From the NCBI RefSeq assembly GCF_024362695.1, contig NC_065429.1, positions 7,531,011-7,595,010 of the forward strand: 64,000 nucleotides of DNA. The letters run 5' to 3'. The translations under genes and the position numbers were made by a program. The DNA comes from Pectinophora gossypiella (Eukaryota > Arthropoda > Insecta > Lepidoptera > Gelechiidae). The notes beneath the pieces are model-generated. The model made no database searches. It was not told where the DNA came from and was given only the letters and a program-made list of their open reading frames with translations. Below are positions 18,499 through 27,856 of this stretch, piece after piece (position 1 is the first letter of the stretch; every line of letters starts with the position of its first letter).

Positions 18499-18773
18499 AT
18501 ACACATACATACATAAACTCACGCCCGTAATCCCAAATGGGGTGGGCAGAGCCACAAGTAATCAAAGACAACTTGCAGCCACTGTTGATACGAAGTCCTA
18601 AGATGGATATGATGAACCTTATGGTGATAAGGGATCAACCTATCGCCCATAACATTAGTCCATCATGTTAGAGGACGCAATCCCTCTGTCGGTTTTTACG
18701 ACATGCCCGGGAAGACAAGCAGCTGAACGTGTTCTATGTTTTTTATTTGTTCCCAGAACAGCATAGAACAGCA
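18499..18773 (-). mobile_element. SINE-T, full length, next to exon 3 donor
   Basis: On the minus strand it begins at the gctgttctgggaacaaat side and ends in a TGTA repeat (catacatacataaactcacg on plus). Flanked by a 14-bp duplication, TATATTTTTTTTAC, at 18485-18498 and 18774-18787. Other copies: 25596-25868, 35128-35292, 52628-52903. The right duplication overlaps positions +5 and +6 of the intron after exon 3. Confidence 0.9.
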
Positions 18774-18791
18774 TATATTTTTTTTACTGAC

Positions 18792-18924
18792 CGGGAAAGT
18801 TGGCAGTGTACTGGCAGGTCCACTCGTTGAGCAGGAAGTCCTTCTGCCCGAACACGGAGACCTCACCCTCCGTGGTGGCTACCAGCAGCTGCCGGCCCTC
18901 GCTGTCCCACTCTATTGCTGACAC
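18792..18924 (-). CDS. MED16: MED16 exon 3
   Basis: A 133-nt exon; acceptor agaggagatta-type tract ending ctacccag, donor gtcagt. Codes VSAIEWDSEGRQLLVATTEG then DFLLNEWTCQYTANFPG. Vertebrate MED16 has the equivalent CLEWDQSGSRLL and HLANSW. It is a clear WD40 strand set. Phase in 0, out 1. Confidence 0.92.
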
Positions 18925-18989
18925 CTGGGTAGAGGAGATAATATTTCCTACATATACTCCACTGACAAAAAAATGAGAGAGACAGATGA

Positions 18990-19070
18990 GAGAGTAATAC
19001 TATATACACCAATGCCTACGCCTTCGGGGATACAGGCACGACGCTATGTTATATTATGTTAAGGTTGCTT
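18990..19070 (+). repeat. SINE-like tail fragment
   Basis: tgcctacgccttcggggata, caggcacgacgctatgtta, then a ttatgtta repeat. The same tail occurs near 24473, 36065 and 58655. Confidence 0.6.
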
Positions 19071-19240
19071 GGAAGAAATTGCTGTTTAGCAATAAGGTCG
19101 CCAATTGTAGGTACCTCTTCTTTTTGCGTAATTATTTGTTGTATTTAACTTTGTGCAATAATATGTTCTGATGGGTAATTACAGATTACGGCAGACTATT
19201 CTAGATGTTTACTCTTCAAACAGCCTCAAGTAAAACTCAC

Positions 19241-19415
19241 GGGATGTGTAGTGCTGACGACTTTGTGACTGTCCCAGGGCGTGTCCAGGTCGCAGACGTA
19301 CACATGGCCGCCCCAGGTGTCGCTCTCCACGTCCTGAAGCTCCGTCGGTGAAGAAAACGCTATTATATTACAAGATGATATCGTAACTAGTGGTCGCACA
19401 GTCTCTGGGTCCGCC
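19241..19415 (-). CDS. MED16: MED16 exon 2
   Basis: A 175-nt exon; acceptor ctttatttccag, donor gtgagt. Codes ADPETVRPLVTISSCNIIAF, then a loop with WGGHVYVCDLDTPWDSHKVV. It matches vertebrate MED16 at WSCRNLIAF and ILDTEHPWDLH, a signature of the family. Joins exon 1 with a split Arg codon and ends in phase 0. Confidence 0.92.
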
Positions 19416-19579
19416 CTGGAAATAAAGCAGTTTTTAACAGGTTTTACTAATGAAAATGAGCTCAAATGTACATACTTCGTTTAAGAAAGAGTAACAGAGT
19501 AGTTTTATAAAAGTTTCAAACAATATCTTGTAGTAAAGTCTGTAAAATTAACTTCGAAAAAGATGATTGTTATAAAAAC

Positions 19580-19641
19580 CTTTCGAAGTGTGGCGGCTCG
19601 CATTTTAAAGGCTTACGTCTCATGGAGTATATCAACTCCAT
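19580..19641 (-). CDS. MED16: MED16 exon 1 (start codon): Mediator complex subunit 16
   Basis: Start of MED16, a subunit of the Mediator tail module that links DNA-bound activators to RNA polymerase II in the nucleus. Family members have an N-terminal WD40 propeller and a C-terminal helical domain. This exon codes MELIYSMRRKPLKCEPPHFE plus two bases, with donor gttttt. The ATG at 19641 (minus strand) is preceded by aaa. Ten exons join without a phase error to give 427 codons (sum 1281 nt), about half of the usual length of roughly 800-880 residues; the rest lies beyond the left edge. Strongest family matches are in exons 2, 3, 4 and 7. Exons are GC-rich and introns AT-rich and repeat-filled. 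The gene faces a secreted-protein gene across about 1.2 kb. The exon 1 call rests on phase fit and position. Confidence 0.8.
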
Positions 19642-19903
19642 TTTTAATAGGTTTATCTAACTTAAATCACCATAAAAATACTAAAATTATGGAAAAGCTT
19701 GTAAATAAATATGTGAGCAAGAGAAGCGTAGTTGACGTTTGTGTGTCATTGTCAATGTCAATTTTGCCATGACAGCTACGTTTAGTTATGCTTTAACTCG
19801 GTCGGTCGTTTTTACAGAAATGTAAATGTTTGGTAATTTATACCAAAATTATGAAGAATTTGACAATAAATAACTGTAGAAACGAGATGGAAACAAAAAA
19901 CAA

Positions 19904-20212
19904 TGGCCCCGATTCCTGCAGACACCGCCTAATTTTATTTTAAGTTATATCCGTCATTTTCATATCCGTCGAAAAGGAAAGGGACGGATGATTCACAGCT
20001 CTAAATTTTAGGAAGAATCAGTAACTGACTGTGTCGGGTTATTGACTGATGTTAAATTTTTAGACGGTTGGTTTAGATTTGTGCTTAAAATTGACGTGTG
20101 TTCCATAAATTTTATGCTTGTCGATTACCCGTCCCTTTCCTTTTCGGCGGATAAGAAAATGACAGATATAACTTAAAATAAAATTAGATGGTATTTACAG
20201 GAATTAGCACCA
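19904..20212. mobile_element. MITE-F, first unit of a tandem dimer
   Basis: Foldback element from tggccccgattcctgcagac to ggaattagcacca. The long inner arms (gtcgaaaaggaaagggacgg and ccgtccctttccttttcggc) are inverted complements. It lies in the spacer between MED16 and the divergent gene. Confidence 0.9.
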
Positions 20213-20522
20213 ATGGCCCCGATTCCTGCAGACACCGCCTAATTTTATTTTAGGTTATATCCGTCATTTTCGTATCCGTCGAAAAGGAAAGGGACGGATG
20301 ATTCACAGCTCTTAATTTTAGGAAGAATGAGTAAATTAATGTGTCGGGTTATTGACTGACGTAAAATTTTTAGACGGTTGGTTTAGATTTGTGCTTAAAA
20401 TTGACGTGTGTTCCATAAATTTTATGCTTGTCGATTACCCGTCCCTTTCCTTTTCGGCGGATAAGAAAAGGACAGATATAACTTAAAATAAAATTAGATG
20501 GTATTTACAGGAATTAGCACCA
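20213..20522. mobile_element. MITE-F, second unit of a tandem dimer
   Basis: Directly abuts the first unit, nearly identical to it, same orientation. Ends gaattagcacca before atatcc. The near identity suggests a recent duplication or insertion of one copy beside another. Confidence 0.9.
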
Positions 20523-20893
20523 ATATCCAAGTAAAATTTAATAATTTCTTATTTTTTTATCGATTACAAACTAAACGCAACTTCTAAGTCGACACTTTTA
20601 CAACCCTCGGGTCAGCACTACATCTGTAGCTAACTTCAAAGTATATTACCCCAAAAAATGTTGCGAGTTCACTGCAGTCTGTGACGCGATTGTTCCGGGC
20701 ATTGCCCTTTCATTATTGAATTGAGTTGAGTTTTCGAACGCAGTCTTGTCCGACGAAAATGGCGGATTGTGCGATGTCGCCTCCGCGGTGCAGTTAGTGA
20801 AACAAGTACACGAAATTATAGTGAATTTTATGTGAAAATGTGATTCCGATGAATTAAAACCTGTGGTGCAGTGTTGTTGTAGTGTGTTGCAAC
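20523..20893 (+). promoter_or_regulatory. Promoter and 5' leader of the secreted-protein gene
   Basis: Repeat-free DNA upstream of the first exon, of moderate GC. A short upstream ORF sits at 20759-20797 (13 codons including stop), in a good context (gacgaaaatgg). The transcription start is not determinable; likely between about 20640 and 20720. The MED16 start lies on the other side of the MITE-F dimer. Confidence 0.5.
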
Positions 20894-20978
20894 ATGTGCC
20901 GGACCGGGATGTGTCGTTTCGGCGTTGGAAACTGGATATTCTTGCTGGCTGCTCTCCATTTGTTTACATACGCTCAAG
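20894..20978 (+). CDS. First coding exon of an unidentified secreted or membrane protein
   Basis: From the ATG at 20894 it codes MCRTGMCRFGVGNWIFLLAA, then LHLFTYAQ and one base, and ends at a consensus donor (caag|gtaagc). The sequence is a textbook signal peptide: a basic start, a hydrophobic core of about 12 residues (WIFLLAALHLF) and a likely cleavage after TYA. I do not recognise the protein. The partner exons were not found; the following 20 kb on this strand is repeats, so intron 1 is long, as is common for receptor and adhesion genes. A GTG at 20882 in the same frame is not a likely eukaryotic start. Confidence 0.7.
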
Positions 20979-21129
20979 GTAAGCTCCTTTCTTATAAATA
21001 TTACCTTTTATTATCGATCGGCTCGCATAAAACCGCTTGTCGTATGTATAAAGCAGTTATTAAGCAGTAAATTGCAATGTTTATAAACGTATAAACTTAA
21101 AATTCTGACATTTAAAATAAAGCTTTAGG

Positions 21130-21770
21130 AAACTTGAATTTCTCGGTAGAGCTTTATGTTTAGTGGTGGTTATTTATGTTTGGTGGATGCATTAGTAGTT
21201 TATTTATGTTGGGGTAATGGTTTATAGACGCAGTTGATTAGGAAGCGCATTAAGCTGTCTCGGGGCGTCGGGAGCGGCGTATATTTATCTAGTGTAGGGC
21301 TCCGCTGACGGCCCGGCGCTCTTTACTGCGGCATCCACCCATAATTTCCATGTTATTGACGGCCGGGAGGTAATTAAAGCCGTATTTCTGTAAACAAGTC
21401 CCGACGATATCACGCAGTCGATCCTGTTGGTATTTTAATGGGAAAATGAAGTGGATTACGGCACTGATGTCATTATTAGGCTGCTCTTTAAATTGTATTA
21501 AATTTCAATAACTACTAGTTACCTGCACTACGTAATACCTACATATAGGTAAAGTACCTACCTAGGTATTATTAGTAATTTTCCATTTTTTATCTGTTTC
21601 AATCTCCCCAATAAAGCAAGGTTGTTTTTCTTAACATCTAATACAAGCCCCGCGGCTGTGCAAAGGGATTCCCTTACCTACACACATACCTACCTATCTA
21701 CCGCAAAATATTATTCTTAAAATACATTAAATAATTATTTATATTGTGTAGGCTGCCTGTTGAGAATAAC
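21130..21770 (+). other. Repeat-free intron start, possible conserved regulatory block
   Basis: Contains no family seen elsewhere in the window. The part 21244-21430 is richer in GC and holds homeodomain-type sites (gaggtaattaaagcc, cataatttccatgttattga). This could be an intronic enhancer of the gene starting at 20894; only comparison with relatives could tell. Confidence 0.35.
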
Positions 21771-21774
21771 GTCG

Positions 21775-21890
21775 CCTCTTTCTATCGTGTGGGTTGTGAG
21801 GTGAATTACCTACCAACGTCATCAACCCTGGTGTCAGGGTTATGATTGAGCCGCCAAAGACCCCTGACTGGCATGGTCAAGGGCTGATGT
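21775..21890 (-). mobile_element. SINE-V2 3' fragment
   Basis: cgtgtgggttgtgaggtga, catcaaccctggtgtcaggg, attgagccgccaaag: reverse complement of the SINE-V2 tail region. Confidence 0.7.
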
Positions 21891-22074
21891 GTCACCTAAT
21901 AAATGCCTTCTTGAAAAATCACATTTGGATGTGCTTTTTCTTACCAAAATCCTCGCCAAGCTATTTAGACAAGCTATTTAGTTGCTAATTGCTATCCAGG
22001 TGAACTGGGCTCAATTTTTACCCGTAACGAGATGTTGAAAAAAATCGAGGGTTTGTTGAAGAAAATCAATCACA

Positions 22075-22132
22075 TCAGAATGTGATGAGGTTGATACTCT
22101 ACCTCACAATCCACACGATAGAAGAAGTAGGT
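22075..22132 (+). mobile_element. SINE-V2 extreme 3' end
   Basis: gtgatgaggttgatactcta, then cctcacaatccacacgatag and agaag: the last about 55 bp of SINE-V2, plus strand. 21891-22074 and 22133-22550 hold nothing I recognise. Confidence 0.65.
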
Positions 22133-22555
22133 ACATAGGTAAAAAAGAAAACGATAACCAATTTTATACCTACACATTCTGAATCTCTACACCTACCTCC
22201 CTAATAATAAAATTTACATTTCATTCCGTCCAATAAAAGTTCTGTAAGGCAAAAATACCCTACATTGGTAGGTATTCATAAAAAAACGTTTTCGTATTAT
22301 GAACGCTCTCCATAACCCGGCAATCGTTTTAAAAACAAATCTATATTCAATATTGAAATCCTGTGCTGTGAAATTGAAGCCATTTGCTTCATTTTCCAAT
22401 GATTTTTTTTTCGTCATAAAATTGAAAAAACTGGCTCGAATATGTTTTTATTAACTTTCCCATAATCGACGCAGGGCTTATTTGTATCGTAAATTGAATT
22501 TAAATTGGATTGTTTCGGTGTATGTTTTAATTGAAAAAAATAATGATAGGCACAC

Positions 22556-22660
22556 GACATATGTATTGGGCTGGTTTTCCCTTAGCGGGATAGAAGATTA
22601 GACAGTCGCTTCTATAAAAAACCGGACCTGTCAAATTTTCAGGTTACGTAAGTGAAAAAA
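22556..22660 (+). mobile_element. SINE-K 3' body fragment
   Basis: gggctggttttccc, cagtcgcttctataaaaaac, cggacctgtcaaattttcag: the right half of SINE-K, plus strand (compare 42465-42535). Confidence 0.65.
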
Positions 22661-22663
22661 GAT

Positions 22664-22792
22664 CTCTGAACCGGCGTGCGTGTATAAAACATTTGATTAA
22701 TGTCGAGGAAGCAAGAGAAGTGTGTCATTATCGAAACTTGCTCTGCTTACCCCCGTGGGAAATAAGCGTGAGTTTATATATGTATGTACACA
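22664..22792 (+). mobile_element. RTE-like retrotransposon 3' tail
   Basis: ctgaaccggcgtgcgtgtat, gaggaagcaagagaagtgtg, gtgggaaataagcgtgagtt, then tatgtatgta. Same tail as 37258-37535, where the upstream coding end is visible. Confidence 0.7.
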
Positions 22793-23004
22793 AAAGTTTT
22801 GTATTACGTTCCCAACTTCCCACTCAAATCGCTATATCAATCGGCAGCAAGCATAGCATCTCGGTTTGTGATACAGCGCGATGGGTTGGGATCGAAAATT
22901 CTGGACTCGGACGGGATTTGAACCTGTGATTCTTCTACAACTGTTCAAAAAGATACGTTTCTTAAATTGAACCGCTCACCACCTTCATTTGAGAATGTCT
23001 TTGC

Positions 23005-23275
23005 CGTCCTAGAAAAACTGCAGCTTTTCTTGACGCGACTTACTGGAGCCGTACGACTTACCGCTTTAACTGCTTGGCCGGACAAAAGGGGAGCGCTGAG
23101 GGCTGTCACACGGCAAAAAAATTTAAGAAAACAGACCCGATGGTACTCATTTAGGCGCGAACCTCGGCTCGGGGCGTTGTCTGAGGGGATATTTGAAAGA
23201 ATGAATCGACCCTAGTGGGCCGATAGCGTCGACCACGCCCGCGGGGTATCGGAGTCCGCAAAATTGTAGTGTTAC
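23005..23275 (+). repeat. Repeat G copy, near full
   Basis: gacgcgacttactgga, ggccggacaaaaggggagcg, cgcgaacctcggctcggggc, gaatcgaccctagtgggccg, gcgtcgaccacgcccgcggg. Same order as the reverse complement of 41842-42110. Confidence 0.75.
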
Positions 23276-23527
23276 CGCGTCAATAGCTGTAAAGTAACGA
23301 ATGGAACCTGTCGTATCGTATGCTTCAAACACGACAGGACTGGTTAGAAAGCTGCACTCTGCACTCACTGGCTGGCGATACCGCTTGTAACCAAGGTAAC
23401 ATTCGCCGGTTTCGTTAATACCATGGTATAAGAAGACCAGGTATGCTCAAATCTAAGAGAAGCTGCCATTGCTAGCCCTTTGATGACGTAAGTGTTACCA
23501 CTGTGATACCATTAAATTCGTATCTCC

Positions 23528-23598
23528 CAACATTCCAAGCACGTAAATTTTATTATTGAAAATTAAGCGAATTACTCATTAATGTATTTAATTACTAC
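23528..23598 (+). repeat. Interspersed repeat, left part (split by SINE-V1)
   Basis: caagcacgtaaattttatta, attactcattaatgtattta: matches 46660-46735, where the same repeat is uninterrupted. It continues at 23885 with attactattacttgtc. Confidence 0.7.
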
Positions 23599-23884
23599 AA
23601 CAGCCTCCGTGGTCTAGTGGTTAGAGCGTTAGGCTCACGATCTGGAGGTCCGCGTTCGATTCTAGATGGGGACATTGTCGAAATCACTTTGTGAGACTGT
23701 CCTTTGTTTGATAAGGACTTTTCAGGCTTGAATCACCTGATTGTCCGAAAAAGTAAGATGATTCCGTGCTTCGGAGGGCACGTTAAGCCGTTGGTCCCGG
23801 CTATTAGCCGTAAAAACACCTCCACCAACCCGCATTGGAGCAGCTCCCCCCTCGTTCGGACGTATATAGGCTGTTTATGTTATA
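23599..23884 (+). mobile_element. SINE-V1, nearly full length
   Basis: Head cctccgtggtctagtggtta, core cttcggagggcacgttaagc, tail with an internal deletion (the tggagtatgctcc block is missing) ending tataggctgtttatgtt. Target duplication TATTTAATTACTA on both sides. Confidence 0.9.
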
Positions 23885-24104
23885 TATATTTAATTACTAT
23901 TACTTGTCACATTATAAAAATCATTAAAATTGTAAGTAAATGTTTTACTAGCAATAGATGGAAAATACTATGTCGTTACCTTACAGTGAAAACCAGATAA
24001 GCGCCTTTTGAACAATCACATTCTGATGTGAGATTGTAAGATATTCTGTAACTTGTAATTTTGTAAATTCTGTAATTGGTCAAATAAAAGAAGTAATTGA
24101 TTGT

Positions 24105-24300
24105 GAAAAGCCGTGGTAGCCCAGTTGGTAGAACGCTTGCTTGACTTTGAAGTCGCAGGTTCGAATCCAGCACAGGCCTAAACCAATGATCTTCGAATTT
24201 GTTTTCGAATTCATGTTTTATGTTTCCCGAGAAATGCATTTTCGGAGGTGTGAGGTCAGTCAGGCAGTCGCTTCTGTAAAAAACCGGACCTGTCAAAAAA
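24105..24300 (+). mobile_element. SINE-K copy
   Basis: Head gccgtggtagcccagttggt with B box ggttcgaatcc, then the caggcctaaaccaatgat block, an internal deletion, and the end gtaaaaaaccggacctgtca. Confidence 0.8.
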
Positions 24301-24345
24301 GGGATAGCGCAATGTGTCCGATTAATGGCAATAGGTGTATATACT

Positions 24346-24475
24346 GTACAGTCATGAGCAATTATAATGTACCCACTTTAGGACTCTGTCGCACTAACAT
24401 ATTTGACATTTAGTGAGACTTACAGTTCAATTTGTCAAAAAAGTTAATGTAACATGGTACCAAAATACTTATACC
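24346..24475. mobile_element. MITE-S copy
   Basis: From tacagtcatgagcaattata through cactaacatatttgacattt to gttaatgtaacatggtacc. It lies about 390 bp from a second, parallel copy at 24866. Confidence 0.75.
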
Positions 24476-24530
24476 TCTGCCTACCCCTTCGGGGGTACAG
24501 GCATGGTACTGTGCTATGTTGGTGTTGTCA
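24476..24530 (+). repeat. SINE-like tail fragment
   Basis: cctctgcctaccccttcggg, ggtacaggcatgg: a tail shared by several lepidopteran repeats. Confidence 0.55.
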
Positions 24531-24654
24531 AAAATAATACCAATTTGCGCTACATTAATGCAGTATTACATTTGCAGTTTAGATGTATGATTGTCCAAAA
24601 ATACCCCGACAGGCGACACATATTGGTCTTGGCATTTACTGCAAAAATCCGGTA

Positions 24655-24724
24655 ATCGCCGGTTGCATTCACTGCGGCACGCTCGCCCTATAAACCGCCC
24701 CGGTTCGATCCCGGGCGGTGCATA
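24655..24724 (+). other. tRNA-like remnant
   Basis: cccggttcgatcccgggc forms a good T arm with a B box, and ggtgc follows. The D and anticodon arms are not convincing. Likely repeat-derived. Confidence 0.3.
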
Positions 24725-24865
24725 ATGTTCGCTTTATTGTGTCCCGATCCGCACCACCGACCCGCGCTGTATTAGTGTGACGGAGTGGACGAGAGTACAA
24801 AATAAAATAAAACAAAAACATAAAAACATTTTCGTGGATTTCGAAATTACCTACTGGCTCGTATA

Positions 24866-25015
24866 CAGTCATGAGCAATATAATGTACCCGCTTTAGGAC
24901 TCTGTCGCACTAACATTTGACATTTAGTGAGACTTACAGTTCAATTTGTCAAAAAAGTTAATGTGACATGGTACCCAAGTGTATACATATTAGTGCTCGT
25001 GACCGTACATATTTC
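24866..25015. mobile_element. MITE-S copy, full length
   Basis: Both ends present: tacagtcatgagcaatataa at the left and tattagtgctcgtgaccgta at the right, inverted to each other; about 150 bp. Confidence 0.8.
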
Positions 25016-25022
25016 GAGTTCA

Positions 25023-25160
25023 TACATAAACTCACACCTATTTACCACCGGATTAATTTATTTGCAATAAAAATGGTATAGTTAGAGTGGTATGGAATTC
25101 CATTTGCTACGATCCTGACACACTTCCCTTGCTTCCTCCACATATTTTGATTTGAATTCG
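25023..25160 (-). mobile_element. RTE-like retrotransposon 3' tail
   Basis: Reverse complement of the tail family: catacataaactcacaccta, ggaattccatttgctacga, cacttcccttgcttcctcca. Confidence 0.7.
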
Positions 25161-25282
25161 ACGGATTTAATTTCAGTCTAACAGTAGGTATGTACATCGT
25201 GAGACATTGATAAAGAATCTAAGATAAGCTAGTACAGTAATTATCGAATATTATTTACTTACATACTTATTCTTTTAAACAC

Positions 25283-25595
25283 CTCCTAGTTTTCCGCCGA
25301 AAAGGAAAAGAACGGATGATTAACAACTGTTAATTTTAAGATGAATGATCGAATGAATGAATAACCCGGGCGAATAAAATAGGCATCTCGCTGATATGCA
25401 ATCCGTTTGTGTGCTGTCAATTTATTTCTGTCGGGTTATTGGCCAATGTGAACTTTTTAGAGAGTTGTTTTAGACAATTTCTACCTAATATTGACGTGTG
25501 TTCCATACATTTTATGCGTGTCGATTACCCGTCCCTTTCCTTTTCGGCGGATAAGAAAATGACAGATATAACTTAAAATAAAATTAGATGGTGTA
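25283..25595. mobile_element. MITE-F copy, interrupted near its right end
   Basis: Left TIR lost; from cctcctagttttccgccgaa through ggcatctcgctgatatgcaa and gtgctgtcaatttatttctg to aaaattagatggtgt, where a SINE-T is inserted. About 20 bp of the right end follow at 25869-25893. It provides the uninterrupted central order used to define the split copy at 871/6873. Confidence 0.8.
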
Positions 25596-25868
25596 CATAC
25601 ATACATAAACTCACGCCCGTAATCCCAAATGGGGTGGGCAGAGCCACAAGTAATCAAAGACAACTTGCAGCCACTGTTGATACGAAGTCCTAAGATGGAT
25701 ATGATGAACCTTATGGTGATAAGGGATCAGCCTATCGCCCATAACATTAGTCCATCATGTTAGTGGACGCAATCCCTCTGTCGGTTTTTACGACATGCCC
25801 GGGAAGACAAGCAGCTGAACGTATTCTATGTTTTTTATTTGCTCCCAGAACAGCATAGAAGCAGCATA
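25596..25868 (-). mobile_element. SINE-T inserted in MITE-F
   Basis: Full-length copy with the (tgta)n end at the left. Flanks repeat TAGATGGTGT (25586 and 25869). Confidence 0.88.
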
Positions 25869-25916
25869 GATGGTGTGTGCTGAAATCAGGACCATTATAC
25901 AGTTCTTAAGCGCAGT

Positions 25917-26095
25917 TTTCACTAAGACAGTTGTCTCGACCATTATAGACGGCGATACGGCTCACCTATCACGTTGGTCTGACAGAAAGCTCGGTGAGGT
26001 GTGGGTGCGAATACTTAGTTGACATGCGATAGATGTACCTCTGACTACATCCTTTGGTGATATAGTCGTGAGCTTATGTCATGTTAATATCTTGT
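25917..26095 (+). repeat. Repeat L copy
   Basis: cgaccattatagacggcgat, acggctcacctatcacgttg, gacagaaagctcggtgaggt, gatagatgtacctctgacta, and the tail gtgagcttatgtcatgtta. Confidence 0.65.
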
Positions 26096-26167
26096 AAGGC
26101 TCGCTAAAGATAAAGTAAAAGGAATGCACGTCCTTCCCGTGCCTAATTCAGTATTCATACATACATA

Positions 26168-26465
26168 AACATAAATAGCCTATATACGTCCCACTGCTGG
26201 GCACATGCCTCCCCTCAATCAACCGGAGGGGAATGGAGCATGCTCCACCACGCTGCTCCAATGCGGGTTAGTGGATGTGTTTTTACGGCTACTAGCCGGG
26301 ACTAACGGCTTAACGTGTCCTCCGAAGCACGGAATTCAAGCCTGAAAAGTCCTTACCAAACAAAGGATAGTCTCAAAGTGATTTCGACAATGTCCCCATC
26401 GGGAATCGAACCCGGACCTCCAGATCGTGAGCCTAACGCTCTAACCACTAGACCACTGAGGCTAT
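26168..26465 (-). mobile_element. SINE-V1, full length
   Basis: Minus strand: tail gcctatatacgtcccactgc at the left, core gcacggaattcaagcc (with a short deletion), tRNA-Val-like head at 26393-26462. Duplication TATTCATA at both flanks. Confidence 0.88.
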
Positions 26466-26995
26466 TCATAACGACAGTTTGTTAGTATTCATAACGGCAT
26501 AGAAATAAACAAAATTACATCCCAAAACATCTGAATTTCTTCTCTCGTTTTCTTTTTCCTCTAATACTCTTTAACACATCAAGATTCTTCACACGTAACT
26601 CCTCATTAAAGTTACACGCGCCGCGAGTGGCTTATATCTCACATTACCAAACAGCTTTTAAAAAATTGTTATACCATAGGGCTACTGCGATACAGGGGAA
26701 ACCCTAGTGCAGGGCCCGCTATTAACTTGTGTTAATTTTACTTTATTTGGTAAATAAATAATTTTTACTTTACTTTTACTTTACTTCTTCTGCACAATAT
26801 CGAGCTAAATACTGAAACTTATTCCAGAATTTTGTCTTTTTCTTTTTGGTTTTTTTTTTACGCGCAAGTCTATTTAGCAGTTCCTACAGTCCACAGTACA
26901 TAAATCTGCAGTTCGCAATAATGTTGGCGTATAGTCTGAGCAATTATCTACAGCCCGCTATCGACAGCGCTATTACATCAATAACTCATTCCGCA
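26466..26995. other. Spacer, nothing recognised
   Basis: AT-rich spacer with short simple runs (tttactttac at 26745-26790). No ORF, splice-flanked exon or repeat family that I can support. Confidence 0.5.
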
Positions 26996-27096
26996 CGTGA
27001 GCGGACTGTGTATAACCAGCTTTAACACTGACGATACTCAAGTAAGATCATTAAGATCACGCCTATTTACCATTGGGGTAGGCAGTGATAACGGAA

Positions 27097-27155
27097 TTGC
27101 ACGCACGCACGCACGCACGCACGCGCACACACACACACAGACACGCACGCACGCC
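27097..27155. repeat. GCAC/CA simple repeat
   Basis: cacgcacgcacgcacgcacg followed by acacacacacacag. Alternating purine-pyrimidine. Confidence 0.85.
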
Positions 27156-27207
27156 TATAATTCTTGTAGGAGTGAGCAGAGTCGCGAATCGCTTGAAGAC
27201 AATTTAT

Positions 27208-27330
27208 ACCCACATACATACATAAACTCACGCCTATTTCCCACCGCGGTAAGCAGAAACTATGGAATTCCATTAGCTTCCTCCACATTCATCAATCGTT
27301 TCTTACACGCACGCCGGTTCAGAGTAGATC
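27208..27330 (-). mobile_element. RTE-like retrotransposon 3' tail
   Basis: catacataaactcacgccta, ggtaagcagaaactatggaa, cttcctccacattcatcaat, cacgcacgccggttcagagt: reverse complement of the tail at 37383-37535. 27340-27620 holds nothing clear. Confidence 0.75.
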
Positions 27331-27624
27331 GTACTTAACCTTTTCTAAGTCACAATATTTTCTTTACGTTTATTTCTTAGCAATTGTAATACATAAACAG
27401 CCACTAACAGAAGAGAAATTACACAAGTCATTTCAACAGAAATAACTAAAAAAAAACGAAAACAAAAAAATCCCTTTAGAAACCCAACTTGGTTTTGTAT
27501 ACGTTGTACTTTATAAGGCTTTGAAAACCTTTCAAGTTTTGTGGTGAATAATCAAAATGTCATGCGCGGGAGAAACAAGCCGTGCGTCTTACGGGCATAA
27601 GACTAAAGTATAAAATAAAGAATT

Positions 27625-27840
27625 ACACTACGTATAGAACGGCAAGTCTCCGCTCCCCACCAGCGGTTGAGCTAGGTTTACCTCACCCCCTCGGCCTTAC
27701 TTTAGCCTTCAATCGGATAGCGTCAGACTTAAGCACACCCCGGACACTTCATACAAAAAAACCTCGTTTTACACAGACACTACACATTGACGTTATCGTA
27801 CACGCGCATCTGTGTGTATGACGTCTGAGGGGAGGGGAAT
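27625..27840 (-). repeat. Repeat Y copy
   Basis: cactacgtatagaacggcaa, ctccgctccccaccagcggt, cacattgacgttatcgtaca. Confidence 0.7.
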
Positions 27841-27856
27841 TATTTGACATTAAAGA

